Positions 35,584 to 43,847 of a DNA stretch of 55,418 bases are shown piece by piece (the first letter of the stretch is position 1; each line of letters starts with the position of its first letter). Source of the stretch: Prevotella jejuni (GTDB lineage Bacteria; Bacteroidota; Bacteroidia; Bacteroidales; Bacteroidaceae). Location: assembly GCF_900187995.1 (NCBI RefSeq), contig NZ_FZNZ01000026.1, forward strand, positions 1 to 55,418, in the 5' to 3' direction. The translations under genes were made by a program, and so were the position numbers. The notes beneath the pieces are model-generated. The model saw nothing but the letters and a program-made list of their open reading frames with translations. It ran no database searches and had not been told where the DNA came from.

Positions 35584-35677
35584 CAAAAAGAATTGCATAA
35601 ACATCTATAAAGACATACTTTTTCTATCAAAAAGTCTTTTTTTTAGCATTTCCAACCACATTGACACACATTTTTTA

Positions 35678-35685
35678 TACTTTTG
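35678..35685 (+). promoter_or_regulatory. Promoter of uraA
   Basis: TACTTTTG matches TAnnTTTG, with TTGACA at 35661-35666 upstream as the likely -33 element. Confidence 0.75.
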
Positions 35686-35736
35686 TAAACCGAATAGAAG
35701 ACAATACATCTTATCCTAATAAAAATCATTCTTTAC

Positions 35737-36957
35737 ATGAGTAATTTACAACTATCGCCAATGAGAAAGACCATTGTGGGAGTTCAATTCCTCTTTGTAG
35801 CTTTCGGCGCAACGGTCCTCGTCCCTCTACTTGTGGGACTTGACCCGGCAACAGCGTTATTCACAGCAGGTTTAGGAACGTTTATCTTTCATTTTGTAAC
35901 GAAAGGTAAGGTTCCTATTTTTTTAGGTTCTTCCTTCGCTTTCATCGCCCCTATTGTCTATGCCTCAGCCCATTGGGGTATGTCAGGGACCTTGGCAGGA
36001 ATCGCTGGTGTGGCCCTTGTCTACTTTGTGATGTCTGCTTTGATTAAATGGCAGGGCAAGAAACTATTAGACAAGCTGTTCCCTCCAGTCGTGATAGGTC
36101 CTGTGATTATTCTGATAGGCCTTTCTTTATCTAAGTCAGCGGTTGATATGGCAAAGACAAATTGGATACTTGCCTTTATCTCCTTAGGTGTTGCCGTCGT
36201 CGTTCTATCTATGGGACGAGGCTTGATGAAGCTGGTTCCAGTAATTAGTGGTATCGTTGTAGGTTATTTAGTGGCTATGTATATGGGTGTGGTAGACTTT
36301 ACTAACGTTAAAGCTGCGCCTTGGTTTGCATTACCTCCAGCATTAGCTCATTTCCATTTGCCGCAGTTCTCTTGGGAAGCCTTCCTCTATATGATACCTG
36401 TGGCGATAGCTCCAGTGATAGAGCACGTGGGAGATGTTTATGTGGTGAGTGCTGTTGCAGATAAAGACTTCACAGAGTCTCCAGGCTTACATCGTACGAT
36501 GTTGGGTGATGGTTTGGCTTGTTTAGCAGCTTGTTTCCTTGGTGGTCCACCGGTGACAACCTATAGTGAGGTGACAGGAGCGATGAGTATTACGAAGGTG
36601 ACCAACCCTCAGGTGATTCGTATAGCAGCCGCTACAGCTATCATCTTCTCGATAATCGGTAAGTTGAGTGCTCTCTTGCGGAGTATTCCCCCAGCTGTCT
36701 TAGGAGGTATCATGTTGTTGTTATTTGGTACGATAGCGTCAGTTGGTATTCAAAATCTTATCCAACATAAGGTAGATTTCAACCGTACACGTAACATTAT
36801 CATCATATCTATCACCCTGACAATGGGTATTGGTGGGGCTGTACTGAACTATAAGAGTTTCTCAATCAGCGGTATCGGACTTTCAGCAGTTGTCGGTGTC
36901 ATCTTAAATCTACTCTTGCCACCTGCAAAGGAGAAGAAGCCTGCAAAGAAAGAATAA
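35737..36957 (+). CDS. uraA: Uracil/xanthine permease (NCS2 family)
   Basis: A 406-residue inner-membrane transporter of the nucleobase-ascorbate family. About 14 hydrophobic segments are visible. Family markers: GVQFLFVAFGATVLVPLLVGLDP near the start, the VAIAPVIEHVGDVYVVS segment (about 228-244) with the conserved Glu of TM8, and GGPPVTTYSEVTGAMSITKV (about 268-287). It imports uracil with protons and fits with udk in pyrimidine salvage. The Lys-rich tail is cytosolic. Confidence 0.92.
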   Translation: MSNLQLSPMRKTIVGVQFLFVAFGATVLVPLLVGLDPATALFTAGLGTFIFHFVTKGKVPIFLGSSFAFIAPIVYASAHWGMSGTLAGIAGVALVYFVMSALIKWQGKKLLDKLFPPVVIGPVIILIGLSLSKSAVDMAKTNWILAFISLGVAVVVLSMGRGLMKLVPVISGIVVGYLVAMYMGVVDFTNVKAAPWFALPPALAHFHLPQFSWEAFLYMIPVAIAPVIEHVGDVYVVSAVADKDFTESPGLHRTMLGDGLACLAACFLGGPPVTTYSEVTGAMSITKVTNPQVIRIAAATAIIFSIIGKLSALLRSIPPAVLGGIMLLLFGTIASVGIQNLIQHKVDFNRTRNIIIISITLTMGIGGAVLNYKSFSISGIGLSAVVGVILNLLLPPAKEKKPAKKE

Positions 36958-36995
36958 GCTTATCAGTATATTAGTCAGATAAGCAGAATATACGA

Positions 36996-37055
36996 AACCT
37001 CCGACCTTTAGAGTGCTTTTCAGTCACTGTAAGGTCGGAGGTTGATTGTTTTTTA
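36996..37055. terminator. Terminator between uraA and the convergent small gene
   Basis: AACCTCCGACCTT (36996-37008) pairs perfectly with AAGGTCGGAGGTT (37031-37043), then GATTGTTTTTTAT. A 13-bp stem with T run; it can act for uraA and, with the A-rich side, partly for the opposite gene. Confidence 0.9.
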
Positions 37056-37382
37056 TCAGTTGGAGAGCGAGTCTCTATACTGCTGTTTAATCTTTTCTTC
37101 GAGCTCCTCTAACGTTTGTTTGCTATTGAATAAACTCTTGATAAGGCGATAGCCTAACCATATCAAGATCATTCCTACAAGTGCAAGGAGATATTGAAGT
37201 ACGATACTGTTTACGATAGTCTTTGTGTAGTTCTCGCAGATAACAAAGCCTGCAATGAAGATGACATAGTCTATCCAGCCTGAACCTTTATAGCTCTGAG
37301 CAATGTGTTGATACTCTTCGTTGTTGGCAAGAACCTCTTTGCGGTGTTCTGCCCAGTTCTTTTCAAATTCTTCGTTGGTCAT
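37056..37382 (-). CDS. Small membrane protein, unknown
   Basis: A 108-residue protein: acidic/basic N-terminal helix (about 1-30), two hydrophobic helices (about 36-50 and 60-80), and a charged coiled C-terminus (SKQTLEELEEKIKQQYRD). No known family recognised. It is separated from the upstream hemW gene by the R3 array. Confidence 0.65.
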   Translation of the reverse strand: MTNEEFEKNWAEHRKEVLANNEEYQHIAQSYKGSGWIDYVIFIAGFVICENYTKTIVNSIVLQYLLALVGMILIWLGYRLIKSLFNSKQTLEELEEKIKQQYRDSLSN

Positions 37383-37550
37383 GGGTTGGGTGTTGGGTTA
37401 TGGGTGTTGAATGTTGGGTGATGATGAATAGTGATGTGAAAGGGTGGGGTGTTGGGTGTTGGGTGATGGGTGTTGAATGTTAGGTGATGATGAATAGTGA
37501 TGTGAAAGGGTTGGGTGTTGGGTGTTGGGTGATGATGAATAGTGATATAA
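37383..37550. repeat. R3 array between hemW and the small membrane gene
   Basis: 7-base units (TTGGGTG, ATGGGTG, TTGAATG, TTAGGTG) combined with GATGATGAATAGTGATGTGA in a higher-order unit of about 62 bases, present nearly three times. Confidence 0.9.
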
Positions 37551-37553
37551 TAC

Positions 37554-38780
37554 TTATACTTTCATTAAATCGCTCATTATGGAGTCGCTGACATAGATGC
37601 CGTTGCGGGTGAGGTGGAGATGGCCGTTATCTTCCTTCAATAGGCCTTGCTGTAGTAAAGGAGTTGCAAGACGCATGAGGTAGGTGCGGTATTCTGCAGA
37701 GAGCGACGATAGGTTTATTCCTTCACAAGTGCGTAGAGCTGTCATTATCATATCGTTATAATGGGTGTCTGCATCAATCTCTTCTTCCTCACAAGGGCGT
37801 CTGTTTTCTTGTAGAGCAGCGATATATGCCTTGGTGTCTGCTATGTTCCAACTTCTTTTACCATTGCTGTATGAGTGGGCAGCAGCACCGATACCTATGT
37901 AAGGAACGTTGTGCCAGTAAGAACTATTGTGTTGGGAACGATAAGGACTATGCACTTTATGTATCGAATGATGGGTGTTGAGCTTAGCAAAGTTACTAAT
38001 CTCGTATTGCTCATAACCGGCTTCGGATAACCGATCGATGAGTCTATCGTACATCTGACGATAAAGTTCATCGTCCATGTCCTTTACCTTTCCCGCTTGA
38101 AGGAGGCGGTAGAGGGGAGTTCCTTCCTCATACATAAGACTGTACGCAGAGATATGCTCGACATCTAAAGCAAGTAGTCGCTCTATATCTTCCTCCCATT
38201 CTTCAAGCGTCTCATTGGGGAACCCAAACATAAGGTCGACTGATATGTTCTTGATGTTGACGTCTCGTAGACGCTTGACAGCTGTCTCCACCTCGTCAGC
38301 TGTATGTCTACGGCGTAGGAAACGTAGGCGTTCATCGGAGAAGGTCTGTGCTCCCATTGAGATACGATTGATAGGTAGTGAACGCAAGCTCAGCGCAAAT
38401 TCTTTCGTTACATCATCTGGGTTGCACTCCATAGTGACCTCAATAGGCGTGGTAGTAATACACCTGTTGCTCTCTGTATCCCATTCTAAACCAATGTGAT
38501 ATACCTTATCTATTGTTTGGAATATCTTCTGTAGGCTCTTAAAAGAGAGCTGTGAAGGAGTACCACCACCTAAGTAGATACTTGTCAAAGCTGTCGTTAT
38601 CCCACCAGACATTGCATCGTCTTTCTCCGCACGCAGCTCCATCTCATGGCAGATAGCGTCCACATACTGTTCTTCAACAGAACGTCTTTCATCCTTCTTC
38701 TTTGCTGGTACGGTGGAATAGAACCCACAGTAAATGCAGCGACTGGCACAGAAAGGTATGTGAATGTATAATCCTAACAT
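37554..38780 (-). CDS. hemW: Radical SAM heme chaperone HemW
   Basis: A 408-residue radical SAM protein from the ATG at 38778-38780; an upstream in-frame ATG gives an N-terminal extension foreign to the family. MLGLYIHIPFCASRCIYCGFYS carries the CxxxCxxC cluster motif (Cys10, Cys14, Cys17). YLGGGTPSQL follows, then TMECNPDD, NRISMGAQTFSDERLRFLRRRH, and DLMFGFPNETLEEW. HemW binds heme and delivers it to respiratory enzymes; it was long misnamed coproporphyrinogen oxidase. The single Cys after CIYC, without the fourth Cys of HemN, fits HemW. Confidence 0.92.
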   Translation of the reverse strand: MLGLYIHIPFCASRCIYCGFYSTVPAKKKDERRSVEEQYVDAICHEMELRAEKDDAMSGGITTALTSIYLGGGTPSQLSFKSLQKIFQTIDKVYHIGLEWDTESNRCITTTPIEVTMECNPDDVTKEFALSLRSLPINRISMGAQTFSDERLRFLRRRHTADEVETAVKRLRDVNIKNISVDLMFGFPNETLEEWEEDIERLLALDVEHISAYSLMYEEGTPLYRLLQAGKVKDMDDELYRQMYDRLIDRLSEAGYEQYEISNFAKLNTHHSIHKVHSPYRSQHNSSYWHNVPYIGIGAAAHSYSNGKRSWNIADTKAYIAALQENRRPCEEEEIDADTHYNDMIMTALRTCEGINLSSLSAEYRTYLMRLATPLLQQGLLKEDNGHLHLTRNGIYVSDSIMSDLMKV

Positions 38781-38830
38781 GATAGAGCGTGTATGTGTAT
38801 ATATTAATGTATGCCTTACAAGAAACAATG

Positions 38831-38838
38831 CAAATGTA
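38831..38838 (-). promoter_or_regulatory. -7 box of hemW
   Basis: TACATTTG on the minus strand, 51 bases before the chosen start codon. Confidence 0.65.
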
Positions 38839-38985
38839 CTAATAAGTTTTAAAAGAACTTGTTTTTTTCGTAAGAAACTTTGGTGCTTTCATTGAAAATG
38901 CCTAACTTAGACCGCTGAATGGATGAGTTAAGACTTATCCCCTATAATCGAATAAATTATTACTAACAGCTTAAATCTATCAGAT

Positions 38986-41148
38986 ATGAGAGTATATCAG
39001 ACAAACGAGATTAAGAACATTGCCTTAGTTGGTAGTGCGGGTAGCGGCAAGACAACCCTTGCCGAAAGTATGTTGTTCGAAGCTGGTGTCATTAAACGCC
39101 GTGGTTCAGTTGAAGCTAAGAATACAGTTAGCGATTACTTCCCTGTCGAACAGGAGTATGGATATTCTGTATTTCCAACGGTGTTCCATGTTGAATGGAA
39201 CAATAAGAAGCTTAACATCATTGATTGTCCGGGTAGTGATGACTTCGTTGGAGGCGCTATTACTGCGCTTAACGTTACTGATGAGGCTGTTATCCTTATT
39301 AATGGCCAGTATGGACCAGAGGTTGGAACGCAGAACATCTTCCGCTATACTGAGAAGCTGAAGAAGCCTGTTATCTTCCTTATTAATCAGTTGGATTCTG
39401 ACAAGTGCGACTTTGATAACCTCATCTCAAGCATGCGAGAGATTTATGGTTCTAAGTGTGTTCCAGTGCAGTATCCTATCGAGACGGGTCCAGGCTTTAA
39501 TAGTTTGATAGACGTTCTACTGATGAAGAAGTACAGTTGGAAGCCTGAAGGAGGCGAGCCGATTGTTGAAGACATCCCTGCCGACCAGTTACCAAAGGCA
39601 ATGGAACTACATAAAGCGCTCGTTGAAGCTGCTGCAGAGAATGACGAAGGATTGATGGAGAAGTTCTTTGAAGAGGAGACTCTGACAGAAGATGAGTTGC
39701 GTACTGGTATCCGTAAGGGCCTCGTAACGCGTTCTATCTTCCCTGTTTTCTGTGTTTGTGCAGGTAAGAGTATGGGTGTTCGCCGTCTGATGGAGTTCTT
39801 AGGAAATGTCGTTCCTTTCGTTGATGAGATGCCTAAGATTCATAATACACGTGGTGAGGAAGTAACGCCAGACAGCAATGGTCCGGAGTCACTCTACTTC
39901 TTTAAGACGGGTATGGAACCGCATATTGGTGAGGTAAGTTACTTTAAGGTGATGAGTGGTTGTGTAAAGTCTGGTGACGACCTGACCAACTCTGACCGTG
40001 GTTCTAAGGAACGTATGGGACAGCTTTACGCTTGTGCTGGTGCTAACCGTATTGCTGTCGACCAGCTTAATGCGGGTGATTTAGGTTGTACGGTTAAGTT
40101 GAAAGACGTGAAGACTGGTAACACCTTGAATGGTAAGGGTACCGACCAACGTTTCGATTTCATCAAATACCCTAACTCTAAGTACTCTCGTGCCGTTGAG
40201 GCTAAGAGCTCACAGGAGACTGAGAAGCTCATGGCGGCTTTATTAAAGATGCGTCAAGAAGACCCGACATGGGTTGTCGAGCAGAGCAAGGAGTTGAAGC
40301 AGACGATTGTTCATGGGCAGGGTGAGTTCCATCTCCGTACGCTTAAGTGGCGTTTAGAGAATAATGAGAAGCTACAAGTAGTGTTCAAAGAACCAAAGAT
40401 ACCATATCGTGAAACGATCACTAAGCAGGCTAAGGCTGAGTATCGCCACAAGAAACAGAGTGGTGGAGCAGGTCAGTTTGGTGAGGTGCACTTGATTGTT
40501 GAGCCATACGCAGAGGGTATGCCTGACCCAACAACTTATAAGTTTAATGGGCAGGAGTTCAAGATGAATATCAAAGGACGTGAGGAACGCGACCTCCCAT
40601 GGGGCGGTAAACTTGTGTTCATCAACTCTGTTGTCGGTGGAGCTATTGATGGTCGTTTCATGCCAGCAATCCTGAAAGGAGTGATGGACTGCATGGAGCG
40701 TGGTCCTCTTACGGGTAGTTACGCACGTGATGTACGTGTGATTGTCTACGATGGTAAGATGCACCCAGTTGACTCTAACGAACTTTCATTCACCTTGGCA
40801 GCTCGTCATGCTTTCTCAGATGCCTTTAAGGCGGCTGGTCCAAAGATACTTGAACCTATCTATGACTTAGAGGTCTTTGTGCCAGGTGACTATATGGGCG
40901 ATGTGATGAGTGACTTACAGGGACGCCGTGCGATGATTATGGGTATGGATTCTGAGGCTGGTTACCAGAAGCTACAGGCTAAGATTCCTTTGAAGGAACT
41001 TGCTAACTATAGTATTTCACTGAGTTCTCTCACTGGTGGTCGTGCAAGTTTCACAACCAAGTTCGCAAGCTATGAGCTTGTTCCTAACGACATTCAGCAG
41101 AAGTTGATAGCTGAACATGAAGCTGAAGTGAAGGAAGAAGAGGAATAA
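38986..41148 (+). CDS. fusA2: Elongation factor G paralogue (EF-G2 type)
   Basis: A 720-residue EF-G-like protein with full domain order: G domain (1-270), domain II (about 285-385), III-V to the C-terminus (MGDVMSDLQGRRAMIMGMDSE in domain V). The P-loop is GSAGSGKT (16-23), not the GHxDAGKT of EF-G. G3 is DCPGSDDF (80-87), where the catalytic His of DTPGHVDF is Ser84. G4 is NQLD (134-137) for NKMD. Switch I lacks RGIT and reads EYGYS. An EF-G paralogue without GTPase activity is known in Bacteroides and supports translation during starvation; the changes here suggest the same type. Confidence 0.88.
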   Translation: MRVYQTNEIKNIALVGSAGSGKTTLAESMLFEAGVIKRRGSVEAKNTVSDYFPVEQEYGYSVFPTVFHVEWNNKKLNIIDCPGSDDFVGGAITALNVTDEAVILINGQYGPEVGTQNIFRYTEKLKKPVIFLINQLDSDKCDFDNLISSMREIYGSKCVPVQYPIETGPGFNSLIDVLLMKKYSWKPEGGEPIVEDIPADQLPKAMELHKALVEAAAENDEGLMEKFFEEETLTEDELRTGIRKGLVTRSIFPVFCVCAGKSMGVRRLMEFLGNVVPFVDEMPKIHNTRGEEVTPDSNGPESLYFFKTGMEPHIGEVSYFKVMSGCVKSGDDLTNSDRGSKERMGQLYACAGANRIAVDQLNAGDLGCTVKLKDVKTGNTLNGKGTDQRFDFIKYPNSKYSRAVEAKSSQETEKLMAALLKMRQEDPTWVVEQSKELKQTIVHGQGEFHLRTLKWRLENNEKLQVVFKEPKIPYRETITKQAKAEYRHKKQSGGAGQFGEVHLIVEPYAEGMPDPTTYKFNGQEFKMNIKGREERDLPWGGKLVFINSVVGGAIDGRFMPAILKGVMDCMERGPLTGSYARDVRVIVYDGKMHPVDSNELSFTLAARHAFSDAFKAAGPKILEPIYDLEVFVPGDYMGDVMSDLQGRRAMIMGMDSEAGYQKLQAKIPLKELANYSISLSSLTGGRASFTTKFASYELVPNDIQQKLIAEHEAEVKEEEE

Positions 41149-41177
41149 ACATACCATTTTTTAGATTAATATAAGTG

Positions 41178-41240
41178 AAGAGGTTGATTCGATGGCTACG
41201 TGATGTGGTATCGAATTCAACCTCTTTTCTTTTTGTTTTT
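41178..41240 (+). terminator. Terminator of the EF-G2 gene
   Basis: AAGAGGTTGATTCGAT pairs with ATCGAATTCAACCTCTT (one bulged base), then TTCTTTTTGTTTTT. Confidence 0.9.
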
Positions 41241-41340
41241 ACGTAGTTGTTTCTTTAAGATTTCTCTGAATAACCACGTGAAAAAGGCCACTAAAAATAA
41301 TGGAAATAATACAGCTTATTACAAGAAAAGTTTTATTTTA

Positions 41341-41428
41341 GTTTGCTGTCATATTTAACATTTGCCGTAACCGTACTGTGGACTAATGAGTTAGGCGGTC
41401 GGATTGCGTGACAGGAATGACAGGAAAA
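41341..41428 (+). repeat. R6 MITE-like element, copy 2
   Basis: 88 bases with ends GTTTGCTGTCA (41341-41351) and TGACAGGAAAA (41418-41428). Inside it shares ATTTAACATTT and CTAATGAGTTAGGCGGT-type sequence with copy 1 (on the minus strand) and copy 3. Confidence 0.75.
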
Positions 41429-41551
41429 TTATTTTCTCATAAATCCTCTCGCTTTTACTTAACCATAAATTGTATGGTTCAACCGATTTTATTATGATAG
41501 TTTCAGTCGTTTTTTATTGTCTTCAAAAGTGTTTCCAAACGCATGAATAGT

Positions 41552-41602
41552 TAGCCTCTCCTCCTTCTTCTCCCTCGTAGGGAGGAGAAAGGGGAAGGAC
41601 TA
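41552..41602. repeat. R4 element
   Basis: TTAGCCTCTCCTCCTTCTTC then TCCCTCGTAGGGAGGAGAAA and GGGGAAGGACTAA: palindromic, with matching outer ends TTAG and CTAA. Confidence 0.75.
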
Positions 41603-41760
41603 ACTGTATATGTGGGCCCAATCTATATTCAAAAATTTGTGCTTCTCCGTGAGAGAATGTGTTGTCCTCTCTATAAGAGAAAAAGTTTATCTCAGCTTTT
41701 CACTATTTTCCATGTGAGCTTTCAGCCATAATACCGCGCTCTGAAGGTATTAGTTGTATT

Positions 41761-41960
41761 GTGAAAAAGATTTTACATGCTATCGTACTAAACCTCCTCA
41801 AAAGAAGGGTGTAGCGTCTTCTAAAACTTGGTTTATAACCTACAAGAAATCAGAGCGTTACAGACTGAATAGAAGAAGACGCCCTTCTTGCGTCAAGAAG
41901 GGCGTCTTCTGCCAGTAAGAAGGGCATGTTCTCGAACGTAGAAGGGCCTCTTCTTGTCTC
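41761..41960. repeat. R2 element, copy 5 (inverted)
   Basis: The core contains AGAAGACGCCCTTCTTG (41874-41890), a three-base loop and its perfect 17-bp complement (41894-41910), followed by AAGAAGGGCATGTTCT. The box lies on the left in reverse (GTGAAAAAGATTTTACATG, 41761-41779), as expected for the flipped orientation. Confidence 0.8.
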
Positions 41961-41962
41961 AT

Positions 41963-41995
41963 CCTCGGCCTCTCTACAAACAGAGAGGGGAGTGA
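41963..41995. repeat. R4 element, short
   Basis: CCTCGGCCTCTCTACAAACA then GAGAGGGGAGTGA; inner arms CCTCTCT / AGAGAGG. Confidence 0.65.
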
Positions 41996-42067
41996 TTACC
42001 GAAAAATCCGTACAATTTCTGTCTACAAGTTTAGCGTCCCGTCTTCTTTTGTCCACTGCCTCCTAAG

Positions 42068-42125
42068 GGTAGCCTCATCTTCTTCTCTCCTCTCTAAACG
42101 GTAAGGGGATAGGGGTGAGGCTACC
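42068..42125. repeat. R4 element, best-preserved copy
   Basis: 58 bases with perfect inverted ends GGTAGCCTCA (42068-42077) and TGAGGCTACC (42116-42125), and an inner CTCTCC...GGGGATAGGGG part. This copy defines the family's ends. Confidence 0.8.
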
Positions 42126-42192
42126 TTCGTAAGGTGCAGAAAGTTCAGCTAATAAACTTTATCGACCAGTAAAATCGACTGTCTTCAGCTGT

Positions 42193-43830
42193 TTACTTAT
42201 TAGGAACAGCAAACTTATCACCAGTCTGTTTAACCAGTTCACGCTTAAAGTAGTCGCTGTAACCTGGACGTTTTACGTGTTCGCCAAGTCCTGTAGAGGT
42301 ACGGAGGAACTTACCATCCTTCTCTGGCTTGACTGCCATATCATTGAACTTCACAATCAGATGGATAGCTAATTGACGCCAACGTGCAATCATCTCGTTG
42401 CTCTTCTGAATAGAATAGTCATTGAGATACTTCACAGCAGCAGCCTTGTCGGTAGCATAGAGTGATTCAGCCTTAGCCTCTACGCCTTTTTGAGCAGCAA
42501 GGAAAGCATTGTCAAGTGAGTCGCGCACCTCCTTCAAAGCAGGGAAGAGCTGAGAGTAACGAGGGTAAACCATGTTGCTGACCCAGTTGCACACCCAGAA
42601 AGCATTCTTATCAGAGAATGTTACAGCGTCTGCTCCAGGGGTGTTAAAACACTCTGCACGCTCAGTGTTACTACAATAGATAGGTACGTAAGCAACCATG
42701 TTACCATCATCATTACCGAACCATAAGATACCACCAATCTCACGTGGCAGCCATGAGCGGAGCTGTGCGATGTAAGAGAAACCAGTCTGCTGGGTTGAGA
42801 TAGGACGTTCGTTGAAGTATTGCTTGTCATCAACTACGTATTTCAATGGAGTAGGACGGTAAGGAGACTCCCAAATGCCCTGTGCTATATCATTATCAAG
42901 TGACAATGGAGTACCCTCATAATGGTCGCGCATACAAGCCTCCATCTTAGGTAAGTCTACCTTTTTATCAGGTGCAATCCAAAGTGGCATGTCCTCTGCG
43001 TTAGGGTCTTTACCCAAGGCCCAAGGCAACCAATGAGACATATCCTTAAAGTGATTGAAATAGCTCCAAACACGTGCATCACACCAGCGACGGCCTCCGA
43101 AGTCTGGTGCTGCATAGGTCATTTTCCAGTTGAAGTCCTTGTCTTTACCTTTGAACCAGCCCTTAGAACGAGCGAAGCTGATACAGTTCTTAGACTTGAT
43201 AACCTCTGTGTTGTAAGTAGAGAACTGTCCGATGCGGCTTTGATTAGCATGAGCAGAAATCATACCGTCAGGGATGCGAACAGCAACCCATACCACCCGT
43301 TGTTCCTTTTCACCTCCACAACCCTGCATCTCAAGGAGCCATACCTCGTTAGGGTCGGCTATGGTAAAGGTCTCACCACCAGAGTTATAACCGTAAGTCT
43401 CTGCGAGTGATGTCATCACCTTAATAGCTTCTCGAGCAGTCTTACTACGTTGTAAGCCAAGATACATCAATGATCCATAATCGATAATACCATCCTTATC
43501 GACCATCTCTTCGCGTCCGCCGTAGGTTGTCTCGCCAATGCTTACTTGGTATTCATTGATGTTACCAATCACATTGTAGGTCACTGGCGCCTCTGGAATA
43601 GACCCGTGACGCTCATGTGTGTCGTAGTCAATAATCTCGCGACGGTCTCCCTTGGCATGAGTGCCAGCAGGATAATGACAAAGGTTAGTAAACATGCCGT
43701 AATCATCAGCGGTGTAAGTGACAAAGACAGAGCCATCTGTCGTTGCTCCCTTAGTAGCAATGAGGTTTGTACAGGCGTTAGCATACGTAATCATTGTAAG
43801 GAAGAATAGTGTTGCAAATGATTTCTTCAT
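42193..43830 (-). CDS. C69 family dipeptidase (PepD-like)
   Basis: A 545-residue exported Ntn-type hydrolase. The signal peptide ends at ANA, leaving Cys20 (CTNLIATKGAT) as the N-terminal nucleophile, so signal cleavage also activates the enzyme. Family features follow: DGSVFVTYTADDYG, the NEYQVSIGETTYGGRE segment (about 93-108), AREAIKVMTSLAETYGY and ANQSRIGQF. C69 enzymes hydrolyse dipeptides. It starts 17 bases after the M23 gene and is the last gene of the ileS-to-dipeptidase run. Confidence 0.9.
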   Translation of the reverse strand: MKKSFATLFFLTMITYANACTNLIATKGATTDGSVFVTYTADDYGMFTNLCHYPAGTHAKGDRREIIDYDTHERHGSIPEAPVTYNVIGNINEYQVSIGETTYGGREEMVDKDGIIDYGSLMYLGLQRSKTAREAIKVMTSLAETYGYNSGGETFTIADPNEVWLLEMQGCGGEKEQRVVWVAVRIPDGMISAHANQSRIGQFSTYNTEVIKSKNCISFARSKGWFKGKDKDFNWKMTYAAPDFGGRRWCDARVWSYFNHFKDMSHWLPWALGKDPNAEDMPLWIAPDKKVDLPKMEACMRDHYEGTPLSLDNDIAQGIWESPYRPTPLKYVVDDKQYFNERPISTQQTGFSYIAQLRSWLPREIGGILWFGNDDGNMVAYVPIYCSNTERAECFNTPGADAVTFSDKNAFWVCNWVSNMVYPRYSQLFPALKEVRDSLDNAFLAAQKGVEAKAESLYATDKAAAVKYLNDYSIQKSNEMIARWRQLAIHLIVKFNDMAVKPEKDGKFLRTSTGLGEHVKRPGYSDYFKRELVKQTGDKFAVPNK

Positions 43831-43847
43831 ACTCTACAATTTAATTG

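Larger units (their letters stand above)
41241..42192. other. Repeat-dense gene-free spacer
   Basis: About 950 bases without a gene. In order it holds R6 copy 2 (41341-41428), an R4 copy (41552-41602), an inverted R2 copy (41761-41960) and two more R4 copies (41963-41995, 42068-42125). Confidence 0.8.
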
